NCBI GenBank assembly: GCA_037139195.1 | Contig: JBAXGW010000087.1 | Location: 1-14,396 of the forward strand | Origin: JBAXGW01 sp037139195 | GTDB lineage: Bacteria; Bacteroidota; Bacteroidia; Bacteroidales; JAHJDW01 | Length of the DNA: 14,396 bases | Reading direction: 5' to 3' | Shown: positions 1 through 7,006 of the stretch, piece by piece | How the letters are laid out: each line of letters starts with the position of its first letter | Position numbering within the stretch: position 1 is the first letter of the stretch | Notes under the pieces: generated by a model | Databases searched by the model: none | What the model was told of the DNA's origin: nothing | The model's input: the letters and a program-made list of their open reading frames with translations, nothing else | Made by a program: the position numbers and the translations under genes

Positions 1-3
1 CAA

Positions 4-63
4 CTTATTGTCATTCCGACCGCAGGCGATGCATTGAGCGTGAGTCGAAATGGAGAAATCTTA
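4..63. repeat. Dispersed intergenic repeat, copy 1
   Basis: This GC-richer patch stands out from the AT-rich surroundings. It contains GTCATTCCGACCGCAGGCG, TGAGCG and GAGTCGAAATGGAGAAATC. It shares the words CTTATTGT, CCGCAG, TGAGCG and AGTCGAA, in the same order, with the patch at 11788-11850, and related words occur at 12633-12655 and 14064-14146. Such short extragenic repeats are common in Bacteroidota genomes. It lies just past the stop codon of the GGDEF gene. The left end may be cut by the window edge. Confidence 0.6.
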
Positions 64-65
64 TA

Positions 66-725
66 TTATTTTTCTGGACAACAATGATTTAAAATGTTAT
101 AAATATCATTATTATTTTTATCCTTAATATCGTTTCTCTCTTCTATATCAATCTCTTTAAAGTTTTTCAGTAATTTAATCGATTTGTTATTACGAAGCAT
201 TTCTTCGGCTTCACGACCAATATCTGCAACCCAAAGTTTATTAGATAATATCTCGAAGCCATAAGAAAATGAAATTGATTGGTAGTATTTGTTTTTAGCT
301 AGCTTAGAGTTGACAATTAATTTTTCTTGTAGTTTGCTAATAAATATTTTAATCTCTTTTGTGTTATTTGATGGGATAATAATGCCAAATTCATCACCAA
401 TTCTATATCTTCCGCAAATATAATTTTTATTTGTAGCTTCAATTAAACAATTCGAGAAAAAAACGATTGCTGCATCTCCATTTAGATAGCTATATTGATT
501 GTATTGTTTGAAGTTGTCGATATCAATAATTAATAGGATATTTTTTGATCTGTTTTTTGATTTTTCAGAAACTATCTTTCTAAAAGATGAGTAATAAAGC
601 AATCCTGTTAATTCATCTTTATTGTATTTTATTAAGATTAACTTATAAAATACAATAGAGGCAAGAATAAATCCAATACTTATTCCTGCCAATATATATA
701 TTACAATTAAACTATTGTTTGTCAT
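66..725 (-). CDS. Membrane-anchored GGDEF-domain protein with degenerate signature (diguanylate cyclase-like)
   Basis: A 219-residue protein with one N-terminal membrane segment (about residues 5-30) followed by a cytoplasmic GGDEF domain. Visible landmarks are DELTGL (37-42), IDIDNFK (67-73), LNGD (81-84) and the signature RIGDEF (108-113), where the first Gly of GGDEF is Ile109. The usual ND of the FKxxND motif reads NQ (76-77) and the His before xxGD is missing. No RxxD inhibitory site precedes the signature. The family makes cyclic di-GMP from two GTP. With these substitutions, activity may be weak or absent, and the domain could instead bind GTP or c-di-GMP. The start is ATG at 725. The gene lies 59 nt behind the histidine-phosphatase-like gene on the same strand and has no clear promoter of its own, so co-transcription is likely. 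Family confidence is high; catalytic activity is uncertain. Confidence 0.8.
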   Translation of the reverse strand: MTNNSLIVIYILAGISIGFILASIVFYKLILIKYNKDELTGLLYYSSFRKIVSEKSKNRSKNILLIIDIDNFKQYNQYSYLNGDAAIVFFSNCLIEATNKNYICGRYRIGDEFGIIIPSNNTKEIKIFISKLQEKLIVNSKLAKNKYYQSISFSYGFEILSNKLWVADIGREAEEMLRNNKSIKLLKNFKEIDIEERNDIKDKNNNDIYNILNHCCPEK

Positions 726-784
726 TGTTTATTATTGAATTTTAATGGGTGAGCATATAAATGTTATTGTTTTAAAAATATCTT

Positions 785-2242
785 TTATTTATCACGCATT
801 CTTAATGGAAAATCCTTTTTCTGTAAATAATCATATCTTATATTTCTTCCCGGTTGGTAGCAAAAAGCCATAATTGAATCTTGAGATTCTTTGATTGAAC
901 TGTATTCTGCAAAGTCGAGTGTTCTTATGATAGCTTCAAATACTCTTATTGCTCCAGAGTGATCGGCAACAAGAATTCTTTTTCCTAGGTTTTTATTCAA
1001 TAATTCAACAAATGTATAAGCAATTCTCCAATCAGCTTCAATTAATGTTTCTCCTTCGGGATAATGATAAAATCTGTTTTTGAAAATTTTAGAAACTTTT
1101 GATTTCATTTCGTCGTTAATTTCTTTATCAGGATTAATTATCCTTGCCGCTTCTTCAATTATTTCGTTTTTAAAACGGAATGTTAAAGCTCCGTACTTTT
1201 GAGAGTTTAATCCAAACAATGAGTCAAATGATATATTTGAATAACCTGCTTCTTGAAGAAAGTAGCGAGCCGTTTGCTCTGTATTTTCCGATTCGCTTCC
1301 AAAAACTTGTATTGGCTTGTCTTTCGACCAAGACCAAAGTGGATAACCGAATTTGTCAAGTATGTCAACAGCTACTTTAAAATCTAATCCAAGCTCTTTG
1401 GCTGTTTTTATGCCATCTTCTTTCAAAAAATTGCTCAATGAACCCGTAATTCGACGATTTTTATCCCATGAATCCCAGTAGCCAGAACCAACAAACTCAG
1501 GATTAGAGCCACCAGACTCATGAATTGATTTGCCATGACGAACCATAATTATTTGAGTTTGATTTAATGGAACATAAGCTTGAGGGAAAATTGGGACAGC
1601 TTTACCATTTGGCAGCCACACAATTCCTTCGGTCATATTTAAACCACTTCCATCGTCTAATTGTCGTCCAGTTGTTCTTCTTTCACCATTTGGATTAGTT
1701 GCCATATCGTCGGCTAAAACTAATTTTGTTCTATATCTAGTTAGTGTAGAACCCAATGTAGGGATGTTTTGAGGGCACAGCAAATCATTGAATTTAGTTA
1801 GACTGAAAGTTTGAATAAGCAAACGTTTAAAACTGTCGTTTTTTATTAATCCATTCCATGCTAAATAGAAAAGGTGAGGGTCGCCATTAGGTATTTTGTA
1901 CTTAATAAATTCATATTTTGATTTTATATAGTTTTGTGGATTTAAATCGGTTTCAAGCGTTTTAAGAAAGAAGTAAATGTCTTTTCCTATAACTTTTAAT
2001 TTGTTAATGAAATCAATATTAACATCATCCAAGCTAATGCTTAATTTTTCGCCATAAATGACTTGAAGAAAATTAATGTCTTCTTTAATGCTTTTTTCAG
2101 AATAGCAGTTGTGAAATTCTGCATGTTCTCTTACCATTATATTATAGTTGAAGGTTGTATTTTCTTTGTCAACTAAAATTGATGCAGGTGAATTGTCTTT
2201 TTTTTCTTCAGTAAATGTTGTTTTGTTGAGTAAATTTTCCAT
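785..2242 (-). CDS. Histidine phosphatase superfamily protein (phosphoglycerate mutase-like) with long N-terminal region
   Basis: A 485-residue protein. Residues 1 to about 225 form an N-terminal region I do not recognise; the C-terminal part has the phosphoglycerate-mutase fold. The phosphohistidine motif is IIMVRHGKS (231-239, His236). The second core His is in VADHSGAIR (His428), and PEGETL (395-400) matches the region before it in fructose-2,6-bisphosphatase-like members. Two other catalytic positions look changed. The cofactor-dependent mutase motif LNERHYGAL reads LNSQKYGAL (345-353), replacing the acid Glu with Ser347. The Arg of the SxLxRAxxT motif reads Asn320 in SESENTEQT. It may be a phosphatase of altered specificity or a binding protein. 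No signal peptide is seen, so it is probably cytoplasmic. A TTTG-N21-TATATTTG promoter lies upstream at 2294-2326. The substrate is unknown. Confidence 0.78.
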   Translation of the reverse strand: MENLLNKTTFTEEKKDNSPASILVDKENTTFNYNIMVREHAEFHNCYSEKSIKEDINFLQVIYGEKLSISLDDVNIDFINKLKVIGKDIYFFLKTLETDLNPQNYIKSKYEFIKYKIPNGDPHLFYLAWNGLIKNDSFKRLLIQTFSLTKFNDLLCPQNIPTLGSTLTRYRTKLVLADDMATNPNGERRTTGRQLDDGSGLNMTEGIVWLPNGKAVPIFPQAYVPLNQTQIIMVRHGKSIHESGGSNPEFVGSGYWDSWDKNRRITGSLSNFLKEDGIKTAKELGLDFKVAVDILDKFGYPLWSWSKDKPIQVFGSESENTEQTARYFLQEAGYSNISFDSLFGLNSQKYGALTFRFKNEIIEEAARIINPDKEINDEMKSKVSKIFKNRFYHYPEGETLIEADWRIAYTFVELLNKNLGKRILVADHSGAIRVFEAIIRTLDFAEYSSIKESQDSIMAFCYQPGRNIRYDYLQKKDFPLRMRDK

Positions 2243-2293
2243 GATAATATATTTTTAATATTAAGCAAAATCGATTTAGATATACTTATTTGA

Positions 2294-2326
2294 CAAATAT
2301 AAATTAAAAATATATCGAAAAGCAAA
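2294..2326 (-). promoter_or_regulatory. Bacteroidota-type promoter for the histidine-phosphatase-like gene
   Basis: Read on the minus strand, TTTG (2326-2323) is followed after 21 nt by TATATTTG (2301-2294), an exact match to TAnnTTTG. It sits about 50 nt upstream of the ATG at 2242 and would start a transcript that also covers the GGDEF gene. The divergent promoter of the SPFH operon lies about 150 bp away in the same 275-bp spacer. Confidence 0.6.
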
Positions 2327-2460
2327 TTTTTGTCAAACTATTTTTTGATACTATATTTTTGTAAATGGTAGAATTGAAATCTAATTGATTTAGCTAGATA
2401 ATTTTTTTTTGACTATTTTTTGATTTGAAATTTTAACATAATTTTTAACAAAGATTTTGT

Positions 2461-2490
2461 TTTGTTTGTGCTAGCAAATTCTTACTTTTG
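2461..2490 (+). promoter_or_regulatory. Bacteroidota-type promoter for the SPFH operon
   Basis: TTTG (2461-2464) is followed after 18 nt by TACTTTTG (2483-2490), an exact TAnnTTTG match. The spacer is one nucleotide shorter than the usual 19-21. The ATG follows 27 nt later. The region between is AT-rich with no clear Shine-Dalgarno sequence, which is normal for this phylum. Confidence 0.55.
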
Positions 2491-2517
2491 GATGAATAAT
2501 ACTTAAAAAACATAAAT

Positions 2518-3633
2518 ATGGGCTTATTTGACAAAATTAGAGGCGAGTTTATCGATATAATCGAATGGCTTGATCCTTCAAATAATATTATGATATTTAG
2601 ATTTAATAGATATCAGAATGAAATTAAAATGGGAGCAAAACTTACAGTAAGGGAATCGCAGGTTGCTGTTTTTGTTAATGAGGGGAAAATTGCTGATGTT
2701 TATCAGCCTGGGATGTATACGCTTACAACTGAGAATATGCCTTTAATGACGACATTAAAAGGATGGAAATATGGTTTTAATAGTCCTTTTAAAGCAGAAG
2801 TATATTTCATAAATACTAAAAACTTCACCGATAATAAATGGGGAACTAAAAATCCTGTGATGATGCGTGATGTTGAATTTGGAGTTGTTCGTTTAAGGGC
2901 TTTTGGTAGTTATGCAATGAAAATTAGCAATCCAGTTAATTTTATAAAGCAAATAGCTGGCACTGACGGTGTTTTCACAACAGAAGAAGTGGTAGAACAA
3001 TTGAAAAATATTATTGTAACTCGTTTTTCAGATGCAATAGGCGAATGTAAAATACCCGTTTTGGATTTAGCTGCAAAATATGATGAAATGTCGAGTCAAA
3101 TTCAAACCAAGATAAAACCTGAATTTGATGAGTACGGTTTGGATTTAACAAAATTTTTAATCGAAAATATATCATTGCCACCAGAAGTTGAGGCTGCAAT
3201 TGATAAACGTACGAGCATGGGAGTTGTTGGCGATTTGAATAAATACAGCCAGTTTCAAGCAGCAAATGCTATGGAAGCTGCTGCAAAAAATCCTTCAGGC
3301 GAAGCATCGTCAGGTATTGGAATGGGAATGGGTTTTGCTATGGCTAATCAAATGGCAAATACCATGAATAATCAGAATGCAAATACTGCTTCGCAAAATA
3401 CTGGCTCAATGCCTCCGCCATTGCCCAATGCTGCTGCATACTTTATTGCTGTAAATGGCAAACAAGAAGGTCCGCTTGATATGAACGTATTAAAAGCATA
3501 TATTTCTCAAGGATCTATTACAAGAGAAACTTTAGTATGGAAACAAGGAATGGACAAATGGACAGCAGCAAATGAAGTTGCAGAAATTAATTCATTATTT
3601 GGCATGGTTCCACCTCCAATCCCAACAGCATAA
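2518..3633 (+). CDS. SPFH-domain (YdjI-like) protein fused to a C-terminal GYF_2 domain
   Basis: A 371-residue protein. Residues 1-235 resemble the SPFH family of Bacillus YdjI, often labelled virion core protein-like: it opens with MGLFDKIRGEFIDIIEW, then KMGAKLTVRESQVAVFVNEGK and QPGMYTL. A Met/Asn/Gln/Ala-rich linker (about 242-296) follows, then a GYF_2 (DUF4339-type) domain at about 306-358 (YFIAVNGKQEGPLD, then LVWKQGMDKW). Proline motifs PPPLP (299-303) and PPPIP (365-369) flank the GYF_2 domain. No signal peptide or membrane helix is seen, so membrane association, if any, is peripheral. SPFH proteins assemble on membranes and scaffold partners; GYF domains bind proline-rich peptides. 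The stop TAA overlaps the next ATG (TAATG), implying translational coupling with the zinc-ribbon gene. Many relatives carry a zinc ribbon at this C-terminus; here the ribbons are in the next gene. Confidence 0.85.
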   Translation: MGLFDKIRGEFIDIIEWLDPSNNIMIFRFNRYQNEIKMGAKLTVRESQVAVFVNEGKIADVYQPGMYTLTTENMPLMTTLKGWKYGFNSPFKAEVYFINTKNFTDNKWGTKNPVMMRDVEFGVVRLRAFGSYAMKISNPVNFIKQIAGTDGVFTTEEVVEQLKNIIVTRFSDAIGECKIPVLDLAAKYDEMSSQIQTKIKPEFDEYGLDLTKFLIENISLPPEVEAAIDKRTSMGVVGDLNKYSQFQAANAMEAAAKNPSGEASSGIGMGMGFAMANQMANTMNNQNANTASQNTGSMPPPLPNAAAYFIAVNGKQEGPLDMNVLKAYISQGSITRETLVWKQGMDKWTAANEVAEINSLFGMVPPPIPTA

Positions 3634-4751
3634 TGGAAAATTCAAACGAAAATTTCGAGGAAAAATTATCTGAAATAAAACAGATAAAATGTAAAGATTG
3701 TGGTGCTGTATTAACTTTTGAGCCAGGTACTGAAAATTTAAAATGTCAGTATTGTGGTGCCGAAAATAAAATTGAAGCCTCAAAAGACAATGCTTTTAAA
3801 GAAGTTGATTTTTTTAGTTTTTTAGAAAGCACTGTTGGAAGTTCGGAAAAAATTGATATTACTAATGTGAAATGCGCTTTTTGTGGAGCAACCACCACCC
3901 TTAAGCCCAATATTACCGCCGATGATTGTCCGTATTGTGGTCATGCATTAGTGGTAACAAGTGGAACTACATCACAAATAATTAAACCACAAGGTGTATT
4001 GCCTTTTGCTATTAAAAAGGAAGATGCATTGCAAAGGTATCGCGAATGGGTAAAATCATTGTGGTTTGCACCAAATGATTTGAAAAAATATGCCGATACT
4101 ACTGATAAACTAGTAGGAATGTATATTCCGTATTTCACTTTCGATTCTAATACATTTAATAACTATTTTGGTGCAAGAGGAATGTATTACTATACAACAG
4201 AAAGTTATACTGATGTTGAGGATGGTAAAAGTGTTACAAAAACTCGTCAGGTTCGCCATACTCGATGGACTCCAGTTTCGGGAGAATTGGATGTTAATTT
4301 TGACGATTTGCTTGTGCCAGCTAGTCAGTCTTTGCCATTAAAATATATTGAATTACTTGAACCTTGGGATTTGAATAGTTTGGTAGATTACAATGATTCT
4401 TATTTAAGTGGTTTTAAAGCAGAGAGTTATCAGTTGGAGCTTAAAGACGCTTTTGAATATGCAAAAGAAAAAATGATTGTTGAAATAAATAAACAAGTTA
4501 GGTTGATGATTGGTGGTGATGAACAGCGTGTTGATGATGTAAATACTAATTATTCAGATGTTTCTTTTAAATATATTTTATTGCCACTTTGGATTAGTGC
4601 TTTTCAATATAATAATAAACCATATCGGTTTTTAATAAATGCTAGAACAGGTGAGGTGCAAGGCGAAAGACCATACAGTGTTATCAAAATTGTTTCCCTA
4701 GTTTTGTTGGTTTTAGTCATTTTGCTTTTAATAATGTTAAATGTAAATTAA
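3633..4751 (+). CDS. Double zinc-ribbon, C-terminally anchored membrane protein (YdjG-like partner of SPFH protein)
   Basis: A 372-residue protein with two N-terminal zinc ribbons, Cys20/23/38/41 and Cys81/84/99/102, each ending in a CxYCG knuckle. A central globular region (about 115-345) contains IPYFTFDSNT and a Tyr-rich stretch around GMYYYTTESYT. A single hydrophobic helix (about 353-370) lies at the very C-terminus, so most of the protein should face the cytoplasm as a tail-anchored protein. The arrangement resembles Bacillus YdjG, a zinc-ribbon membrane protein encoded beside the SPFH protein YdjI and needed to bring PspA to the membrane. Such proteins are sometimes mislabelled primosomal protein N' because of the ribbons; no helicase motifs are present. 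The ATG overlaps the previous stop by one nucleotide. The pairing with the SPFH gene is firm; the exact role is inferred. Confidence 0.8.
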   Translation: MENSNENFEEKLSEIKQIKCKDCGAVLTFEPGTENLKCQYCGAENKIEASKDNAFKEVDFFSFLESTVGSSEKIDITNVKCAFCGATTTLKPNITADDCPYCGHALVVTSGTTSQIIKPQGVLPFAIKKEDALQRYREWVKSLWFAPNDLKKYADTTDKLVGMYIPYFTFDSNTFNNYFGARGMYYYTTESYTDVEDGKSVTKTRQVRHTRWTPVSGELDVNFDDLLVPASQSLPLKYIELLEPWDLNSLVDYNDSYLSGFKAESYQLELKDAFEYAKEKMIVEINKQVRLMIGGDEQRVDDVNTNYSDVSFKYILLPLWISAFQYNNKPYRFLINARTGEVQGERPYSVIKIVSLVLLVLVILLLIMLNVN

Positions 4752-4780
4752 AATAGTAACAAATTAAATTATATGTTTTT

Positions 4781-5548
4781 ATGAAAAAAATAGTTTTTAG
4801 TTTAATAGCAGTGATGTTATTAGCAGGTGTTGGCAATGCTCAAGAAAAAGAAAATAAACAAAAGACACCAAATGTAGTCGATCAAAATAATAAAAAACAA
4901 GGTTTGTGGAGCGATTTGCAAAATGATTTTACTTACAAGGGAATGTACAAAGACGATAAGCGTGTGGGTTTGTGGGTTGCTTATCATCCAAATGATATGG
5001 TTGCAGTGATGGAAGAATATAAAGATGGATTAAAGGAAGGAATATCGCTAGAGATTGATCCAAGAGGTTCGGTAACAAAGGAGCTTTATTTTGTAAATGG
5101 AAAACTTAATGGTGTGGCAAAAGAATTTTCAAGTGGCGGTAGATTGAAATCGGAGATTACATATAAAAATGGAGTTTTAGATGGAAAATATACAACTTAT
5201 AGCGATAATTCGAAAATGCTAGAGCAGTTTGAATATAAAAATGGCGTAAAAGATGGTTTAGCTATTTGGTATAATCAAAGTGGAACAAAAGCAGCAGAGT
5301 TTACATATAAAAATGGTGTTTTTGAAGGATTGCAACGTTCATTTAGCGAAAGTGGAAAAGTTATTTCTGAGCAATTGTATGTAAATAATGATGCAAATGG
5401 CGAATATAAAGAATATTACGAAAATGGAAATTTAAAGAAAAGCGGAAATTTTGTTAAAGGAAAAGAAGAAGGCGATTTTAAAGAATTTGACGAAAATGGC
5501 AAATTGATTAAATTGACGAAATACAAAGCAGGCGTTGAGAAAAAATAA
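4781..5548 (+). CDS. Secreted MORN_2-repeat protein
   Basis: A 255-residue protein with a signal peptide (MKKIVFSLIAVMLLAGVGNA, probable cleavage before Gln21). The rest is about nine repeats of 22-24 residues of the pattern YKNGxxxGxxxxYxxxG. Examples are VKDGLAIWYNQSG, VFEGLQRSFSESG, DANGEYKEYYENG and KEEGDFKEFDENG. Three central repeats begin with the same DNA word TATAAAAATGG at an exact 72-nt period (5162, 5234, 5306), suggesting recent duplication. MORN_2 proteins of this kind are often labelled YwqK-family antitoxin, but nothing here supports a toxin-antitoxin role. The protein should be periplasmic or outer-surface, perhaps binding other proteins, glycans or lipid. It starts 29 nt after the zinc-ribbon gene without a recognisable promoter and probably belongs to that operon. 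Confidence 0.8.
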   Translation: MKKIVFSLIAVMLLAGVGNAQEKENKQKTPNVVDQNNKKQGLWSDLQNDFTYKGMYKDDKRVGLWVAYHPNDMVAVMEEYKDGLKEGISLEIDPRGSVTKELYFVNGKLNGVAKEFSSGGRLKSEITYKNGVLDGKYTTYSDNSKMLEQFEYKNGVKDGLAIWYNQSGTKAAEFTYKNGVFEGLQRSFSESGKVISEQLYVNNDANGEYKEYYENGNLKKSGNFVKGKEEGDFKEFDENGKLIKLTKYKAGVEKK

Positions 5549-5556
5549 TATTTTCG

Positions 5557-5928
5557 ATGGGTTTAAAAGTTAAAGTAGCGCATTCTTCAATTCATTGTCG
5601 GGGTGTATTTTCTGTAGTTGAAATTAACCAAGGCGAAATAATTGAAGAATGCCCTGTTGTAATAATAAATCCGCAAGATAGATTGCTGATTGAAAAAACA
5701 ATACTCGATCATTATTGTTATCAATGGGGCGAAGATGAAAAATCTTGTGTCGTAGCTCTCGGATTTGGTTCTTTGTATAATCATTCTTACGCTCCAAATG
5801 CGGTTTACGAAAAGAATTTATCAGATGATATGTTGATTATAAGAGCTATAAAACCTATAAAAGCAGGAGCAGAGATTTTTATCAATTATAATATGAATCC
5901 TGATGATAATTCGGAATTGTGGTTTTAA
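5557..5928 (+). CDS. Small SET-domain protein (putative protein-lysine methyltransferase)
   Basis: A 123-residue stand-alone SET domain. Motifs in order are HCRGVFS (13-19, the GRGVFA position), IIEECPVVII (27-36), GFGSLYNHSYAPNA (69-82, holding the NHS signature that contributes to S-adenosylmethionine binding and the knot) and KAGAEIFINYN (102-112, with the catalytic Tyr in the INY element). SET enzymes transfer methyl groups from S-adenosylmethionine to lysine. There is no cysteine-rich post-SET motif and no signal peptide, so the protein is cytoplasmic. The length is typical of minimal bacterial SET proteins. Only 8 nt separate it from the MORN gene, making it the last gene of the operon. 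The substrate is unknown; ribosomal or other highly expressed proteins are possible. Confidence 0.82.
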   Translation: MGLKVKVAHSSIHCRGVFSVVEINQGEIIEECPVVIINPQDRLLIEKTILDHYCYQWGEDEKSCVVALGFGSLYNHSYAPNAVYEKNLSDDMLIIRAIKPIKAGAEIFINYNMNPDDNSELWF

Positions 5929-5990
5929 TATAGAATTTATTTGTTCTGTTTTATAATATTTTAGCATTTTATTACTCGACTAAGCTTTTT

Positions 5991-6005
5991 GTTGCCTAAG
6001 GCAAC
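5991..6005. repeat. Perfect 7-bp inverted repeat
   Basis: GTTGCCT-A-AGGCAAC is a perfect palindrome with a one-base centre in the convergent spacer between the SET and DUF1573 genes. An outer AAGC/GCTT pair could extend it. It may be a protein-binding palindrome or part of a transcript end. Confidence 0.5.
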
Positions 6006-6041
6006 TTGCTTTTATTTCACAGAGTTACACCATGTTTTATC

Positions 6042-6064
6042 ACAGTGTATCACTGTTTTTTTTT
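6042..6064 (+). terminator. Putative intrinsic terminator of the SPFH-SET operon
   Basis: ACAGTG-TAT-CACTGT (6042-6056) forms a 6-bp stem with a 3-nt loop, and the sequence runs on into nine consecutive T (6056-6064). It lies about 115 nt past the SET stop codon, on the correct strand to end the four-gene transcript. The stem is short, so efficiency is uncertain. It is followed directly by a (AC)7 run (6065-6078) and by three CACTGTG words. Confidence 0.5.
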
Positions 6065-6114
6065 ACACACACACACACTGTGCTTCAACACTGTGTTTCA
6101 CTGTGTAACAAGAG

Positions 6115-6135
6115 AGCTTGCATAAGCAAGCTTTT
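6115..6135. terminator. Hairpin, possible bidirectional terminator
   Basis: AGCTTGC-ATAA-GCAAGCT (6115-6132) is a perfect 7-bp stem with a 4-nt loop, followed on the plus strand by a short T run (6132-6135). It sits between two convergent transcription units, about 80 nt past the end of the DUF1573 gene. It could help terminate either direction. Confidence 0.4.
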
Positions 6136-6210
6136 GCTCAGAAGTCTACATTGTTTTAGAATACAACCTGTTTTTTTTAGATTCAAAGTTTTAAAGAATC
6201 TTACTTACGC

Positions 6211-6963
6211 CTATTTTAATTCCTCATTTATTCTCACAAAAGCTTTTATAAATAGGAGCATAGTTGGATTTGAAGGATCGTTTGAAACTATGGAAATGGT
6301 TTTTGCTATACTTCCTGCAAAGCCATCGGTATTTAATTCGGCTGTAATAAATGCGCTATCGCTGGGTTTTATTTCTTCATTGCTTATTTTTGTTAGCGTG
6401 CAACCGCAAGATGGTTTTAAGTTTCTTATCAATAAATTTGATAATCCTTTGTTTATTATAGTAAATTTCATTTTTAGTGTATCGCCTTGGTTAACAGTGT
6501 CAAATGATTGCGTTGTTTTGTCAATGCTTATTTTTGCTGCATTTTTCAATTCAAGGGGCGTTAATAATGAAAAATCTTCATCTAAAACCCAAGTTGCTAA
6601 TATTTGAGCATTTGCCGAATCGCTTAATTTTAGGTTAAATCTATTATTATTGAACCCAAAGTTTTTGCATTTCTTGCCGTCAATTGTAAAAACAATAGAT
6701 GCATTTGATTTTGACTCTATTTTAGTATTTTTTGCGCTTATTGTAACACAATCAGTTGATTCTGGTAGTTTGAAGTTAATTGTTTTATTAGATTTGTTGT
6801 ATATTATTATCGAATCAATTTTTGTTTCGGTGTTTTTTATTCGATTGATTTTTAAATAAGATTTATTTATATAAATGTCGTCTCCAACTAATATTGGATT
6901 GCTGTTTTGAGCAAAGCATAGAATAGAACAGAAAAAAAAGAAGTTAAGAACGATATATTTCAT
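6211..6963 (-). CDS. Secreted DUF1573-domain protein
   Basis: A 250-residue protein with an N-terminal signal peptide (MKYIVLNFFFFCSILCFAQN, likely cut near Ala18/Gln19). The C-terminal half matches DUF1573, an Ig-like fold common in Bacteroidota secreted proteins. Its signs are FDTVNQGDTLKMKFTIINKG (about 154-173), PSCGCT (183-188) and IVSNDPSNP (224-232). The first half (about 25-130) looks like a related beta-sandwich domain with two Cys, but is poorly conserved. DUF1573 domains are thought to have no enzyme activity and may mediate adhesion or assembly at the cell surface. The ATG at 6963 is 43 nt from the edge of the MITE-like element, which separates the gene from suhB. The function is unknown. 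Confidence 0.8.
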   Translation of the reverse strand: MKYIVLNFFFFCSILCFAQNSNPILVGDDIYINKSYLKINRIKNTETKIDSIIIYNKSNKTINFKLPESTDCVTISAKNTKIESKSNASIVFTIDGKKCKNFGFNNNRFNLKLSDSANAQILATWVLDEDFSLLTPLELKNAAKISIDKTTQSFDTVNQGDTLKMKFTIINKGLSNLLIRNLKPSCGCTLTKISNEEIKPSDSAFITAELNTDGFAGSIAKTISIVSNDPSNPTMLLFIKAFVRINEELK

Positions 6964-7006
6964 ATAGCAAAAGTCAGATTGATATATATTTATTGACTTA
7001 CTTTAA

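Noticed and set aside
3633..4751. Primosomal protein N'/helicase label for the zinc-ribbon protein
   Set aside because: Only the zinc ribbons are shared. No Walker A/B or helicase motifs are present, and the chain ends in a membrane helix.
4781..5548. YwqK-type antitoxin reading of the MORN protein
   Set aside because: The label is inherited by MORN_2 repeats in databases. Here the product has a signal peptide and there is no partner toxin gene.
5991..6132. CRISPR-like repeat cluster
   Set aside because: The repeated CACTGTG/CACAGTG words are too short and irregularly spaced, there are no spacers of constant length, and no cas genes are nearby.
6032..6607. 191-codon plus-strand ORF
   Set aside because: It is largely antisense to the DUF1573 gene, which has a signal peptide and clear motifs. 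The ORF begins in simple repeats and shows no domain.
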